Made by a program: the position numbers and the translations under genes. A model generated the notes under the pieces. The model was not told the origin of the DNA and ran no database searches. It saw only the letters and a list, made by a program, of their open reading frames with translations. A DNA stretch of 64,000 nt from an uncultured Flavobacteriales bacterium (GTDB lineage: Bacteria > Bacteroidota > Bacteroidia > Flavobacteriales_E > Vicingaceae): the NCBI GenBank assembly GCA_905479995.1, contig CAJQON010000030.1:1-64000 (forward strand), in the 5' to 3' direction. Numbering within the stretch: position 1 is the stretch's first letter; each line of letters begins with the position of its first letter. This document shows positions 8,631 through 17,708 of the stretch, in pieces.

Positions 8631-8670
8631 ATAAGCTCCGTGTTTTAAAGGTTTTTTTGACGAAGCTTAT
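8631..8670 (+). terminator. Possible terminator/hairpin after hutU
   Basis: ATAAGCTCCGT (8631-8641) pairs with ACGAAGCTTAT (8660-8670) with one mismatch; the loop is about 18 nt and itself contains a T run. TTTT follows the stem. The long loop makes it weaker than a classic terminator. Confidence 0.35.
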
Positions 8671-8726
8671 TTTTACATTAAAATTGGAATCCCGATTATC
8701 TAAAATTAATCCCTTTAATTGAATAG

Positions 8727-8760
8727 TTGGTCGATAATTTCAAGCTATTTATTATATTTG
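8727..8760 (+). promoter_or_regulatory. Predicted promoter of the T9SS Asp-box protein gene
   Basis: TATATTTG at 8753-8760 fits the -7 consensus TAnnTTTG, with TTG at 8727-8729 as a -33 element 23 bp upstream (slightly long). The leader to ATG 8806 is about 40 nt, A-rich, with no Shine-Dalgarno sequence. Confidence 0.4.
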
Positions 8761-8805
8761 CACACTAACTAAACAAAATAAAAAACTAACTAAACACTGA
8801 TAATT

Positions 8806-10764
8806 ATGAAAAAATCTTTTCTACTTTTTTCGGCTATTTCAATCTTTGTAGCAGCAAATGCACAAGATAGAAGCGTAGCACTTCACCGCGTGGCGAAAAA
8901 TCATATGGCAGCTATTGACCAAGGACTTGCAGTTCCTGGAAAAACAGTAGCTATTCCAAATACAAAGGCTTCAAGCGTTGAAGACATTGCTACACCATAC
9001 AACCTTTATGGTATTCTTGGAAACAGACAAAATCAAATTGTTTACAATCCAGACATTAATACTGTTGCTTTTGTACACAGACAAAACAATGGTGGACCAG
9101 GTGCTGCGAATGTAGCTAAAGGAATTATGTCTTTAGATTATTCTAAAGATGGTGGTACAACATGGACAGTAAATCCTTACCAAACTACTCCTACTGGAAG
9201 TGGTCCGACATGGAATGGTAACAGATACCCAAATATGGGAATCTATAACCCTCCAGGAAATACAAATCCTGACAACGCTATTATGTTATCTGTTGGACCA
9301 AACTTAGAAACTGGAGCAGGAAGTAACGACAATGGATGGGCTCAAACATTCCGTGTATCTTTTAAGTTAGATGGAACTAGTATTGACGAGACTTATGATG
9401 CAAACTCTATCTCTACTTTAGGTGACAAGAACGAATGGGGTGCTGGTGGATTTTATGTAACATCACAAGGAACTGCTTGGTATGTTTCTACAAACACTAA
9501 CAACTCTGGAGCTACGCCAAACGCAAGTTACGATGTAGCTGATAATTACTCTAAATACTTTATTGTTAGAGGTGATTATGATGCTGTAAATGTTAAGTTT
9601 GACTGGACTGTTGTTGATACAATTACTCCTGGATGGAATACTACCCTAAGTAATGGTACTGCATTTAACATGGGTGGATTAATGAACATGGCTTGGTCTG
9701 TTGACGGAAACACAGGATATGTAGTTATGATGGGATCATGGGGTGCTAATACAATGTGGAGACCATATGTATTAAAAACTACTGATGCTGGTGCAACTTG
9801 GAACAACGTTAATGATTATGACTTTTCGAACGAAGCATTGTTACAATGTCAAATTCTTCCAGCTAGCGATCAAACGATAAGACCTTGGTTTAGCGATTTT
9901 GATATGGTTGTAGATAGTGCTGATGAATTAAGAATATTTTGTCAGATTCAATCTGGATCTTCTCCACATCCTGATTCTTTAGCTTTTGCTTATACAGCAC
10001 CACAAACTACTGGATTATATGAAGCAACTACCAACGGTACTGGATGGGATCTTGTATGGGTTGATTCTATTTACGTAGAAGACCATGAATACGATGCAGT
10101 TAACCAATTAACTCACTTTGTAAGACCACAAGCTTCTAGAAGCCAGGATGGTTCAAAGTTATTTTACACTTGGATAGGATCAGATCCTACTTTCTCTGCT
10201 GCTAGAGAATATCCAGACGTACATTCTAGAGGACATGAAATAGCTACTGACCTTTGGACACCAATTACAAACTTAAGTGCTTTAAACGGATCTAACTACA
10301 TTGCTTCTTACCCAACTATGTCGGTAGAAGTAATTGAAAATGGAGCTGAAAAAGCTTGGGAGCTTCCTATAGTGTATGCTCACAACTTTACTAGTCAATT
10401 AACTGACGGAACAGTGCCTTGTCAATACTCTTATTTAAGAGGTGTTGGTTTTGATCAAGCAGACTTTACTGAAACTGCAATTGCTGATCCTTGTTTAGGT
10501 GTTGGTTTAGCAGAAACAAAAATTGTTGCACAAGAAGCTACAGTTTACCCGAACCCAACAAATGGAGTAATTGCTATTCGATTAACAGATGTTAGCGAAT
10601 TTAATTATACAATTGTTGATGTTTTAGGAAATGTTGTTACTAACAACATCGTTTCTGGAAACTATACTTCAATAGACTTAAGCAACAATGCTAAAGGTGT
10701 TTACTTTGTAACAATTGAAACTGAAAACAATTCAGTTACTAAAAAAGTAATGCTTACAAAATAA
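8806..10764 (+). CDS. Secreted Asp-box (BNR-like) protein with T9SS type A sorting domain
   Basis: Exported protein of 652 residues. Residues 1-19 are a signal peptide (SFLLFSAISIFVAANA). The body contains Asp-box motifs SKDGGTTW (about 112) and TTDAGATW (about 326), which mark sialidase-like beta-propellers, but no sialidase catalytic residues can be assigned. The last ~75 residues (from VYPNPTNGVIAIRL to TKKVMLTK) are a type IX secretion C-terminal domain, which directs passage through the outer membrane and is usually cleaved. Promoter at 8727-8760 and a strong terminator at 10782-10810 mark it as a single-gene transcript. Function beyond a secreted propeller is not known. Confidence 0.88.
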   Translation: MKKSFLLFSAISIFVAANAQDRSVALHRVAKNHMAAIDQGLAVPGKTVAIPNTKASSVEDIATPYNLYGILGNRQNQIVYNPDINTVAFVHRQNNGGPGAANVAKGIMSLDYSKDGGTTWTVNPYQTTPTGSGPTWNGNRYPNMGIYNPPGNTNPDNAIMLSVGPNLETGAGSNDNGWAQTFRVSFKLDGTSIDETYDANSISTLGDKNEWGAGGFYVTSQGTAWYVSTNTNNSGATPNASYDVADNYSKYFIVRGDYDAVNVKFDWTVVDTITPGWNTTLSNGTAFNMGGLMNMAWSVDGNTGYVVMMGSWGANTMWRPYVLKTTDAGATWNNVNDYDFSNEALLQCQILPASDQTIRPWFSDFDMVVDSADELRIFCQIQSGSSPHPDSLAFAYTAPQTTGLYEATTNGTGWDLVWVDSIYVEDHEYDAVNQLTHFVRPQASRSQDGSKLFYTWIGSDPTFSAAREYPDVHSRGHEIATDLWTPITNLSALNGSNYIASYPTMSVEVIENGAEKAWELPIVYAHNFTSQLTDGTVPCQYSYLRGVGFDQADFTETAIADPCLGVGLAETKIVAQEATVYPNPTNGVIAIRLTDVSEFNYTIVDVLGNVVTNNIVSGNYTSIDLSNNAKGVYFVTIETENNSVTKKVMLTK

Positions 10765-10781
10765 GTTTAGCTTAACTAAAC

Positions 10782-10810
10782 AAAAAGCCCCGCAAATTGC
10801 GGGGCTTTTT
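10782..10810. terminator. Strong bidirectional intrinsic terminator
   Basis: AAAAAGCCCCGCAA (10782-10795) and TTGCGGGGCTTTTT (10797-10810) are perfectly complementary. The GC core is followed by T runs on both strands, so it can stop the T9SS gene from the left and pheT from the right. Confidence 0.9.
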
Positions 10811-10832
10811 TTATGCGACTACATTTCCAGAA

Positions 10833-13247
10833 TTACCTTAACTCTGCCTGAAATTCTTTAGTTAATACATTAATAATTTTTGTCATTACCTTATCAACAT
10901 AACCATCAGTTAAGGTTTTATTTTCATCTAAAAATTCAAAACTAATCCCATAAGATTTCTTTCCTTTAGGCAAGTTCTTTCCTTCATAAACATCAAACAA
11001 ATTAATTTCTTTTAATACATTTCTATCTTGATTTCGCGCAGCTTTAACAATAGCTTCATAAGCTACACCCTTATCCAGCAAAAGAGCCAAATCTCTTCTC
11101 ATTGCCGGAAACTTAGGAACTTCTTTATAGGTTACCTTAGCCATTGCAACTAACTTCATTAGCACATCACAATTAATTTCGGCATAGAAAACTTCTTTAT
11201 CTATACTAAAATTATTTTTTAACGCTTCGGTAATTTTACCAAACTGAACCAACTCATTTTTATTAATGCTATATGTTAACCCGTATGCTAAATGCGACAA
11301 AGTAGCTTCTTGGGCAGTAAACCTCAACTTATTTAGCCCAAATCGTTCAATTAAGGCATTTACAACACCTTTTAATTGGTAAAAATCAACATCATTAGCA
11401 GTTGTATTCCAATTCTCTAGCTCGGCCCTTCCGGTTATATAAATACTTAAGTAACTAGATTCATTAAATTTAGTTTCTTTTTTAGTGTAGGTTTTCCCCC
11501 ACTCAAACAAATTTAAATTGCCAGATTTTCTATTCTGATTATAAACAATTGTTTCCAGTCCATTAAAGACCATAGACTGTCGTAAAACACCCAAATCTTT
11601 ACTTAACGGATTCTTCATAGTTACTAAACTATCTTCTAATCCTTTATAATAATCTACTTTAGTTAAAGAGTTAGATAAAATTTCATTAAAGCCATTGGCC
11701 GCTAAAAATTCTGAAATGATATTGGTTACTTTTTCCTTTTCAGGCTTATCTCTGTAAGCCAAAGAAGAGCTTAATAGAGGTGGAATTTCAATATTATTGT
11801 ATCCGTAAATTCTCAACACTTCCTCTATAATGTCAACCTCTCTAATAACATCAGCTTTAAAAGGTGGAACAGAAAGCTGTAAGCCATCATTTGTTTCAGC
11901 AACCACTTCAATTTCTAGGGTTGTTAAAATATTCTTAATCAATTCTCTATCTATGCTTTTTCCAATTAAACGATCGCAATTCTGGTAAGAAAAATCAACC
12001 TTAAAATTTTCTATTGGTGTAGGGTAAAAATCTGAAATTTCAGAACTAATATCTCCTCCTGCTACTTCTTTAATTAAGTTTGCGGCTCTTTTTAGTGCAT
12101 AAATAGTAATATTTGGATCTGCCCCTCTTTCAAATCGAAATGAAGCATCGGTATTTAATCCGTGCCTTTTAGCCGACTTTCTTATTGAAACAGGGTTAAA
12201 ATATGCACTTTCTAAAAATAGTGATGTGGTGGCATTAGTTACACCAGAATCAATTCCTCCAAAAACACCCGCAATACACATCGGTTCTTTTTCATTTGCA
12301 ATCATTAAGTCATGCTCCGACAATTCTCTTTCTACCTCATCAAGCGTAGTAAACTTGCTTTTACTTATTGCTGATCCAACTACAATTTTGTTCCCCTCAA
12401 TTTTAGCTGCATCAAAAGCATGTAAAGGCTGACCGGTTTCATGTAAAACAAAATTAGTTACATCAACAACATTGTTTATTGGGGTTAAACCTACGCTTAA
12501 CAGGCTATTTTTTAACCAATCGGGAGATTCTTTAACGGTAATGTTTTGGATAGAAACACCAGAATACCGCGGACACAATTCAGGATTTTTCACTTCAACA
12601 TCAATTGTTAAATTGGTATTGTCCACTTTAAACGCATCAACCGAAGGTTTTATTAATTCTGTTTTTTCTGTTTGATTAAGCACTGCTACTAAATCTCTAG
12701 CAACTCCAATATGACCTGTTGCATCAGCTCTATTTGGAGTTAACCCAATTTCAAACACATAGTCATCCTCTATTTTAAAATAATCTTTTACGAGCATTCC
12801 AACCTGAGTACTTGGCTCTAAAACCAAAATCCCATCATGTCCTTTACCCATTCCAATTTCATCTTCAGCACAAATCATTCCTTCTGATAGCTGACCTCTG
12901 ATTTTAGACTTTTTTATTTTGAAACTCTCCTCGCCTGAATATAAGGTTGTTCCAATTGTAGCAATTACTACTTTTTGACCCACTTGAACATTAGGTGCAC
13001 CGCAAACAATATTTAATGGTTCATCATTACCAACTGATATAGTGGTTACATTTAAACGATCCGCATCAGGGTGTTTTTCTTTGGTTAAAACTTCGCCAAC
13101 CATTAATCCTTCTAATCCGCCCTTAATAGTTTGAATCTTTTCTAATCCTTCTACTTCAAGACCACTATCAGTTAATAGCTCAGACACTTTGTTTGCATCA
13201 AGATTAACCTTAATATAATTTTTAAGCCAATTGTATGAAATTTTCAT
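10833..13247 (-). CDS. pheT: Phenylalanyl-tRNA synthetase beta subunit
   Basis: Beta chain of the cytosolic (alpha-beta)2 PheRS that charges tRNA-Phe. At 804 residues it has the full bacterial layout: N-terminal tRNA-binding OB fold (about 40-150, HPDADRLNVTTISVG and CGAPNV), B3/B4 editing domain (about 210-380, GVFGGIDSGVT and ESAYFNPVSIRKSAKRHGLN), B5 domain (about 400-475), the catalytic-like core (480-690), and the C-terminal ferredoxin-fold anticodon-binding domain (FPAMRRDLALLLDKGV to GYVDKVMTKI). pheS is not adjacent, which is common in Bacteroidota. A TACTTTTG box lies 23 bp upstream of the ATG. Confidence 0.97.
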   Translation of the reverse strand: MKISYNWLKNYIKVNLDANKVSELLTDSGLEVEGLEKIQTIKGGLEGLMVGEVLTKEKHPDADRLNVTTISVGNDEPLNIVCGAPNVQVGQKVVIATIGTTLYSGEESFKIKKSKIRGQLSEGMICAEDEIGMGKGHDGILVLEPSTQVGMLVKDYFKIEDDYVFEIGLTPNRADATGHIGVARDLVAVLNQTEKTELIKPSVDAFKVDNTNLTIDVEVKNPELCPRYSGVSIQNITVKESPDWLKNSLLSVGLTPINNVVDVTNFVLHETGQPLHAFDAAKIEGNKIVVGSAISKSKFTTLDEVERELSEHDLMIANEKEPMCIAGVFGGIDSGVTNATTSLFLESAYFNPVSIRKSAKRHGLNTDASFRFERGADPNITIYALKRAANLIKEVAGGDISSEISDFYPTPIENFKVDFSYQNCDRLIGKSIDRELIKNILTTLEIEVVAETNDGLQLSVPPFKADVIREVDIIEEVLRIYGYNNIEIPPLLSSSLAYRDKPEKEKVTNIISEFLAANGFNEILSNSLTKVDYYKGLEDSLVTMKNPLSKDLGVLRQSMVFNGLETIVYNQNRKSGNLNLFEWGKTYTKKETKFNESSYLSIYITGRAELENWNTTANDVDFYQLKGVVNALIERFGLNKLRFTAQEATLSHLAYGLTYSINKNELVQFGKITEALKNNFSIDKEVFYAEINCDVLMKLVAMAKVTYKEVPKFPAMRRDLALLLDKGVAYEAIVKAARNQDRNVLKEINLFDVYEGKNLPKGKKSYGISFEFLDENKTLTDGYVDKVMTKIINVLTKEFQAELR

Positions 13248-13269
13248 GTGCTACTTCGTTTTAATCGAA

Positions 13270-13277
13270 CAAAAGTA
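13270..13277 (-). promoter_or_regulatory. Predicted -7 element for pheT
   Basis: The minus strand reads TACTTTTG here, matching TAnnTTTG, about 23 bp before the pheT start. No good -33 TTTG was found at the expected spacing. Confidence 0.35.
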
Positions 13278-13327
13278 ACACTTTTTTAGGGGTGTAATGC
13301 TATTATTGATAGCACAATAAGGAGGTT

Positions 13328-14083
13328 TTATTTACGAGGATCGATGAACACTCTTTTTTCCTTCTTTTTCTTTTTCACTTTTTTCTTTTCTTTTTCTGCA
13401 TGAAAAAAGTAACGTAGGTCAATGGTTAAATAATTTCCTGTCAATTCAAATGATGTTTCTACAGGAAGTTCTCTCCCATTATAGCTAACAAACTCAGTCA
13501 TAATAGTATTAAAAGCACGGTGCAGCGATGCACCAAAATATAAAGTTCCACTCTTCTCTGTTCGATATTCCCATCCAACATTTGCTAAAAGAGCTGTTTG
13601 AACCCAGTTAGATCGATTTACAGCACTTGTAAAAAGGTCACTATACGTAAAAAGTGGAGTAGGATAAAAATCAACAGAAAGCCCTCCTGCAACAGTCATA
13701 AACATGTTTCTATTTAACTGCACGTTGACCAATCCTAGCACAGGAATTTCATAATTAACCAACCTAAAACTTGATTCGCTAGTGATTGAAGAGTCTGCAT
13801 CAACAATTGTTAAATCAAAATTTCGTTTTAAGTAGCTCAATCCCATTTCTATAGAAAGAGATTTAGTAAATCCTTTCCGAACAACCATTCCAAACCCCAT
13901 ACTCACTTGTGGACTATTGGTGAATTCTATAGTGTTTTGTGTTTTTTCTTGACTACCAGCATCAAATAACTGAATAGGAATAATAGGTTTTAACTGAATC
14001 CCAACTTTTGTAACACGCTCTTGCGCCATCAACTTAAGTGAAAATAACAGGAGGAATATATATAGCGCTATTTTGTAATTCAT
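13328..14083 (-). CDS. Outer-membrane beta-barrel protein, PorT-like type
   Basis: Signal peptide at 1-20 (IALYIFLLLFSLKLMAQ), followed by about 215 residues of alternating hydrophobic/polar strands typical of small Bacteroidota outer-membrane barrels (TKVGIQLKPIIPIQLFD, VSMGFGMVVRKGF, LSIEMGLSYLKRNF, YLTIDLRYFFH). An unusual Lys-rich tail follows the last strand (KKVKKKKKEKRVFIDPRK, about 233-251), probably periplasmic. The exact function is unknown. It is upstream of pheT on the same strand, 80 bp apart, with its own TAGTTTTG box at 14102-14109. Confidence 0.7.
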   Translation of the reverse strand: MNYKIALYIFLLLFSLKLMAQERVTKVGIQLKPIIPIQLFDAGSQEKTQNTIEFTNSPQVSMGFGMVVRKGFTKSLSIEMGLSYLKRNFDLTIVDADSSITSESSFRLVNYEIPVLGLVNVQLNRNMFMTVAGGLSVDFYPTPLFTYSDLFTSAVNRSNWVQTALLANVGWEYRTEKSGTLYFGASLHRAFNTIMTEFVSYNGRELPVETSFELTGNYLTIDLRYFFHAEKEKKKVKKKKKEKRVFIDPRK

Positions 14084-14101
14084 TGTAAAAGTAACCTACT
14101 A

Positions 14102-14109
14102 CAAAACTA
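14102..14109 (-). promoter_or_regulatory. Predicted -7 element for the beta-barrel gene
   Basis: TAGTTTTG on the minus strand fits TAnnTTTG, 19 bp before the start codon. The -33 element is unclear. Confidence 0.3.
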
Positions 14110-14163
14110 AGGTTTTACTCGAATATTGCTACCGATATTTGATTAAAGGGATGACAAAAAAAA

Positions 14164-14187
14164 ATCCAGACTTTTTCAAGTCTGGAT
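14164..14187 (-). terminator. Intrinsic terminator downstream of tRNA-Val
   Basis: ATCCAGACTT (14164-14173) and AAGTCTGGAT (14178-14187) form a perfect 10-bp stem with a 4-nt loop. On the minus strand a long T run follows the stem. It starts 7 bp past the tRNA 3' end. Confidence 0.85.
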
Positions 14188-14194
14188 AATCTTG

Positions 14195-14269
14195 TGGGCG
14201 ATGAGGGATTCGAACCCCCGACCCCCTCGGTGTAAACGAGGTGCTCTGAACCAACTGAGCTAATCGCCC
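14195..14269 (-). tRNA. tRNA-Val (anticodon TAC)
   Basis: Cloverleaf read on the minus strand: acceptor GGGCGAT pairs with ATCGCCC, D arm with TAGCTCAGTTGGT, anticodon stem CCTCG/CGAGG around loop TTTACAC (anticodon TAC), T arm with GGTTCGAATCC, discriminator A. The 3' CCA is not encoded (CAA follows), so it must be added enzymatically. Confidence 0.95.
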
Positions 14270-14416
14270 TAAAGCGGCTGCAAATATATACTAATTCTTA
14301 TTGATTACAACTATTCAATGAAAATATTTTAAGTATTATATGGCTTGTCGTTTTTCTTCAATCTAAAGATTTTACGAAAACTCCTAACAATCAATAAATT
14401 AAACCAATATGGTTTA

Positions 14417-15496
14417 CTAACCTATTAGCTTATTAAAGTAATTTAAGTAGTTATTTTCTTGAGATTTTACAGAGTAGTTTTTCTCAACTGTTAAGCGAGC
14501 CTGTTCTCCAACCTTCTTTCTTAAAGATGCACCCTCTATTAATAGAGAAATTGTATCTACCCATTCGTTTTCCGAATCGGCCAAAAAGCCATTAACACCT
14601 TGTTCAATTATATCTTTATTTACTCCTACTGGTGACATTATAGTAGGTATTTCTAAAGCCATATATTGCAAGCCTTTTAATCCACATTTCCCATTGGCCC
14701 ATTCATCATTTGGCAAAGGCATTATACCAATATCAAAACTAGAGAGTTCTTTTACTTCTGTTTCTTTTTCCCAAGGAAGACCAATAATATCAAGTAGATC
14801 GTTTTTATAATCACGATCTCCTATTACCTTAAACTTAACTCTATCTCCATATTTCTGCTTAATGCGAGACAAACTGCTTAATACGTATTCAAAATGTTGA
14901 ATAGTGGTTATGCTCCCACTCCACCCTATACAAATTTGATCCTTTGCTTCTTGATCTATTCTTAAATACTCTTCTGTATCAATGGTTGTTGGTATAATTT
15001 TTACATTTGAATTGCTTTCCGCTGCATAATCTTTAAGGTATTGATTGCCAGCAAAAACAAGGTCAGAAATTGCAATTATTTCTTTTGTTTTACCTGGATT
15101 TTTCATCCAATTAAAACTTTTGTTCGCTTCAGAAACATTCGCCAACCAAATAGAGTCGTCAAAATCAAAAACCAGTTTCGCTTTAGATTTAGCAAATCTT
15201 CTTTCAAATAAAGTAGTTCCGGTTAAGAAGGCTTCTCTTTGAATAAAAATAATATCGTAGTTAGAGGCATTGATGTAATTAGACATTCTAATAAAAAAAC
15301 CTTTAAGAATTATGAAAGCTTTTTTTAGCAAAAAACCTTGTTTATAAAACACTTGATCAGCTTTTTCGGAAATAAGGAAGGAATATTCACAATCCCAACC
15401 CTTCTCTTTAAGAAAAGTGAGGTATTGCTCAAATCTAAATCGTTGACTTGGCGATCGGTTGGGGCGATGGGTGGCTACAAATAAAATTTTAGGCAT
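14417..15496 (-). CDS. Glycosyltransferase, GT4-like
   Basis: Predicted GT-B fold glycosyltransferase of the surface-glycan locus, 359 residues. The N-terminal domain begins with PKILFVATHRPNRSPSQRFR and contains LVFDFDDSIW. The C-terminal donor-binding domain contains ICIGWSGSITT, IGIMPLPNDEWANGKCGLKG and an E-rich distal motif. It closely resembles in pattern the enzyme at 31230-32363 (FDDD, GWIGS, KGKCGFKLIQYMGMG), so the two ends of the minus-strand locus carry related transferases. It sits 1 bp from the epimerase stop, so same operon. Sugar and linkage unknown. Confidence 0.85.
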   Translation of the reverse strand: MPKILFVATHRPNRSPSQRFRFEQYLTFLKEKGWDCEYSFLISEKADQVFYKQGFLLKKAFIILKGFFIRMSNYINASNYDIIFIQREAFLTGTTLFERRFAKSKAKLVFDFDDSIWLANVSEANKSFNWMKNPGKTKEIIAISDLVFAGNQYLKDYAAESNSNVKIIPTTIDTEEYLRIDQEAKDQICIGWSGSITTIQHFEYVLSSLSRIKQKYGDRVKFKVIGDRDYKNDLLDIIGLPWEKETEVKELSSFDIGIMPLPNDEWANGKCGLKGLQYMALEIPTIMSPVGVNKDIIEQGVNGFLADSENEWVDTISLLIEGASLRKKVGEQARLTVEKNYSVKSQENNYLNYFNKLIG

Positions 15497-15497
15497 A

Positions 15498-16490
15498 TTA
15501 TTTTTCCCAAAAAGATGGTAGCTTTTTATTTATTTCAATGTTATCAAATTTGGCACTTTCTCTGGAGCCAACTTTTTGTGCCCAATTGGCCATCTTCTGA
15601 ACACCTTCTTTTAAACTCACAGAATCTGAAAATCCAAAAACCTCTTTAGCTTTAGCATGATCTGCATGAGCATGAACTACCTCGTTTCTTGCAGGCAAAT
15701 GATTTAAAGGTTCTGTCATATTCATAACCGACTTAATTGTTTCTGCTAACTCTAACACGGTGTATTCTTTATCTGCACCAATATTAAATATTTCGTTAAT
15801 TGTTTTAGTATTTGTAACACAGTTGGCAATATATGGAGCAACATCACTAATGTAACTGAATGCTCTAGTTTGTTGTCCATCGCCAAACACAGATAAAGAC
15901 TTCCCTTGCATGAGCTGATTCATAAAGATTCCCACTACATTTCGATATTTATCACCAATATTTTGATATTCACCATAAACATTATGTGGTCGGAAAATGG
16001 TGTATTCTAAACCAAACATTTCATGAGCAGCTTTTAAGTCTAGCTCCACTGCATATTTAGCCACTCCGTATGGATCTTCTGGTTGTGGATTCATATCTTC
16101 AGTCATTGGTGGTTTTAACGCACCATATACTGCAATAGATGAGGTAAAAACAAATCGCTCTATGTTATGCTTAACTGCTTCATTAATTAAGTTTATACTT
16201 CCTATTAGGTTGTTTTCGTAATTAAACCTTCTTATAAAGTGACTCAACCCTTCTGCTGCGTATGCGGCCAAATGATAAATATAGTTGAATTCGTATTTTT
16301 CAAATAATTCTGCTATTAGTTTTGTATCTGTAATAGATCCTTTAATAAAAACTGCTCCTTCTGGCACATGATCTTCAAACCCACCACTTAAATCATCTAA
16401 GACAATAACTTGGTGGCCACTATTTAGCAACTCTATACAAACATGTGCACCTATAAACCCTGCACCTCCAGTAACTAATGATATTTTCAT
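15498..16490 (-). CDS. NAD-dependent nucleotide-sugar epimerase/dehydratase (extended SDR)
   Basis: Extended short-chain dehydrogenase, likely acting on a UDP- or GDP-sugar to supply a precursor for the glycan. The NAD-binding GGAGFIGAH is at residues 7-15. The catalytic Ser/Tyr/Lys are in TSSIAVYG and DPYGVAKYA, the YxxxK motif. Length 330 is normal for UDP-glucose 4-epimerase-like proteins, and RPHNVYGEYQ is typical of that subgroup. The exact reaction cannot be told by sequence alone. It is placed between WecB and a glycosyltransferase on the same strand. Confidence 0.9.
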   Translation of the reverse strand: MKISLVTGGAGFIGAHVCIELLNSGHQVIVLDDLSGGFEDHVPEGAVFIKGSITDTKLIAELFEKYEFNYIYHLAAYAAEGLSHFIRRFNYENNLIGSINLINEAVKHNIERFVFTSSIAVYGALKPPMTEDMNPQPEDPYGVAKYAVELDLKAAHEMFGLEYTIFRPHNVYGEYQNIGDKYRNVVGIFMNQLMQGKSLSVFGDGQQTRAFSYISDVAPYIANCVTNTKTINEIFNIGADKEYTVLELAETIKSVMNMTEPLNHLPARNEVVHAHADHAKAKEVFGFSDSVSLKEGVQKMANWAQKVGSRESAKFDNIEINKKLPSFWEK

Positions 16491-16556
16491 ATTTGTTTTT
16501 TTTTCAAAACTAATAAAATAATGCTTTAAGTAATGCTAAAACAAAAGGCAATAAAG

Positions 16557-17648
16557 TTAATTCAACTCCAATAAGCACTCAACAATTCTGTCTCCAGCAT
16601 TTCCATCCCAATATTGTGGTATGGTTCCTTGTTTTATTTTTCCAGATAAAATCTCTTTTGTTTTTTGAAGTACTTCGTTTAAATCGGTTCCAACCAAATG
16701 GTTGGTTCCTAAACTAACAGTTGAAGGCCTTTCAGTATTATCTCTAACCGTTATGCATTGCACTCCGAGTACTGTTGTTTCCTCTTGAATTCCTCCACTA
16801 TCTGTAATAACCAATATTGCTTCTTTTTGAAGCGCCAAAAAATCGATATAACCTAATGGCTCAAGCAATAGAACATTTTTACTCAACCCATTTAATAGCT
16901 TGTAATTTTCCAATTGCTTTCTTGTTCTTGGATGTATTGGAAAGATAATATTTTTTAATGCTGCTATTTTATTTAAAGACTCTACTAAGTTGATTAGTGA
17001 ATTCTCTTCATCTACATTTGATGGTCTATGAAAAGTAATTAGGATGTATTCTTTCTTTTGAATATTTAAACTTTTGAATATTCGGGAATCTGCCACACGT
17101 GGCAAATAGTGCATCAAGCTGTCTATCATCACATTACCTACATAATGAATTTTGTTCTGATCAACTCCTTCTTTTATTAAATTAGTTAAACCACTTTTTT
17201 CAGATACAAAAAGAAGGTCGGATATTACATCCGTTAATTTTCTATTCACCTCTTCAGGCATCAAATCATCAAAACTCCTAAGGCCTGATTCAACGTGAAT
17301 TACTTTGATGTTTAGTTTTGATGCGACTAGCGCACAAGCAAGAGTAGAATTAACATCTCCAACTACTAAAACTATGTCTGGAAGTTCTGTTTTTAATACT
17401 TCTTCAAATTTTAATATAATATTTGCTACCTGCTGGGCATGAGACCCTCCACTTACACCCAAATAGTGCTTTGGTTTTGGTAATTCTAGTTCTGTAAAAA
17501 AAACTTCCGACATTTTTTCGTCAAAATGTTGACCTGTATGGCAAATTACATGCTCAAAATCGTTAGGGAATTTTAAAAATGACTTATGCAATGCTGCAAC
17601 TTTCATAAAGTTAGGTCGAGCTCCCACAACAGATATAATTTTCTTCAT
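16557..17648 (-). CDS. wecB: UDP-N-acetylglucosamine 2-epimerase (non-hydrolysing)
   Basis: Interconverts UDP-GlcNAc and UDP-ManNAc (or a related UDP-2-acetamido sugar) in the cytosol. It is 363 residues, full length. Family features are ISVVGARPNFMKVAALH at the N terminus, VVGDVNSTLACALVA, HVESGLRSFDDLMPEEVNRK (substrate and catalytic Asp/Glu residues), ITFHRPSNVDEE (catalytic His) and ITDSGGIQEETTVLG (UDP binding). In related loci a WecB homologue (WbpI type) makes the ManNAc-configured precursor that WbpG/HisH/HisF later modifies, which fits the genes upstream here. A TATTTTTG -7-like box lies about 23 bp before the start (17671-17678). Confidence 0.93.
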   Translation of the reverse strand: MKKIISVVGARPNFMKVAALHKSFLKFPNDFEHVICHTGQHFDEKMSEVFFTELELPKPKHYLGVSGGSHAQQVANIILKFEEVLKTELPDIVLVVGDVNSTLACALVASKLNIKVIHVESGLRSFDDLMPEEVNRKLTDVISDLLFVSEKSGLTNLIKEGVDQNKIHYVGNVMIDSLMHYLPRVADSRIFKSLNIQKKEYILITFHRPSNVDEENSLINLVESLNKIAALKNIIFPIHPRTRKQLENYKLLNGLSKNVLLLEPLGYIDFLALQKEAILVITDSGGIQEETTVLGVQCITVRDNTERPSTVSLGTNHLVGTDLNEVLQKTKEILSGKIKQGTIPQYWDGNAGDRIVECLLELN

Positions 17649-17708
17649 ATACTTAACAGTTCTTCTACAGCAAAAATAGCGTATATATTATTGGTTTTTT
17701 AGCTTTTT

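Larger units (their letters stand above)
14084..14416. other. Protein-free interval holding a tRNA gene
   Basis: These 333 bases lie between the barrel gene and the first glycosyltransferase. They contain tRNA-Val, its terminator hairpin and the barrel-gene promoter. In the remaining ~145 bases (14270-14416) I see only AT-rich spacer. Confidence 0.7.

Noticed and set aside
14084-14416. tRNA-Val as an integration site (attB) for a mobile element carrying the glycan locus
   Set aside because: No integrase and no repeat of the tRNA 3' end were seen at the other end of the locus.
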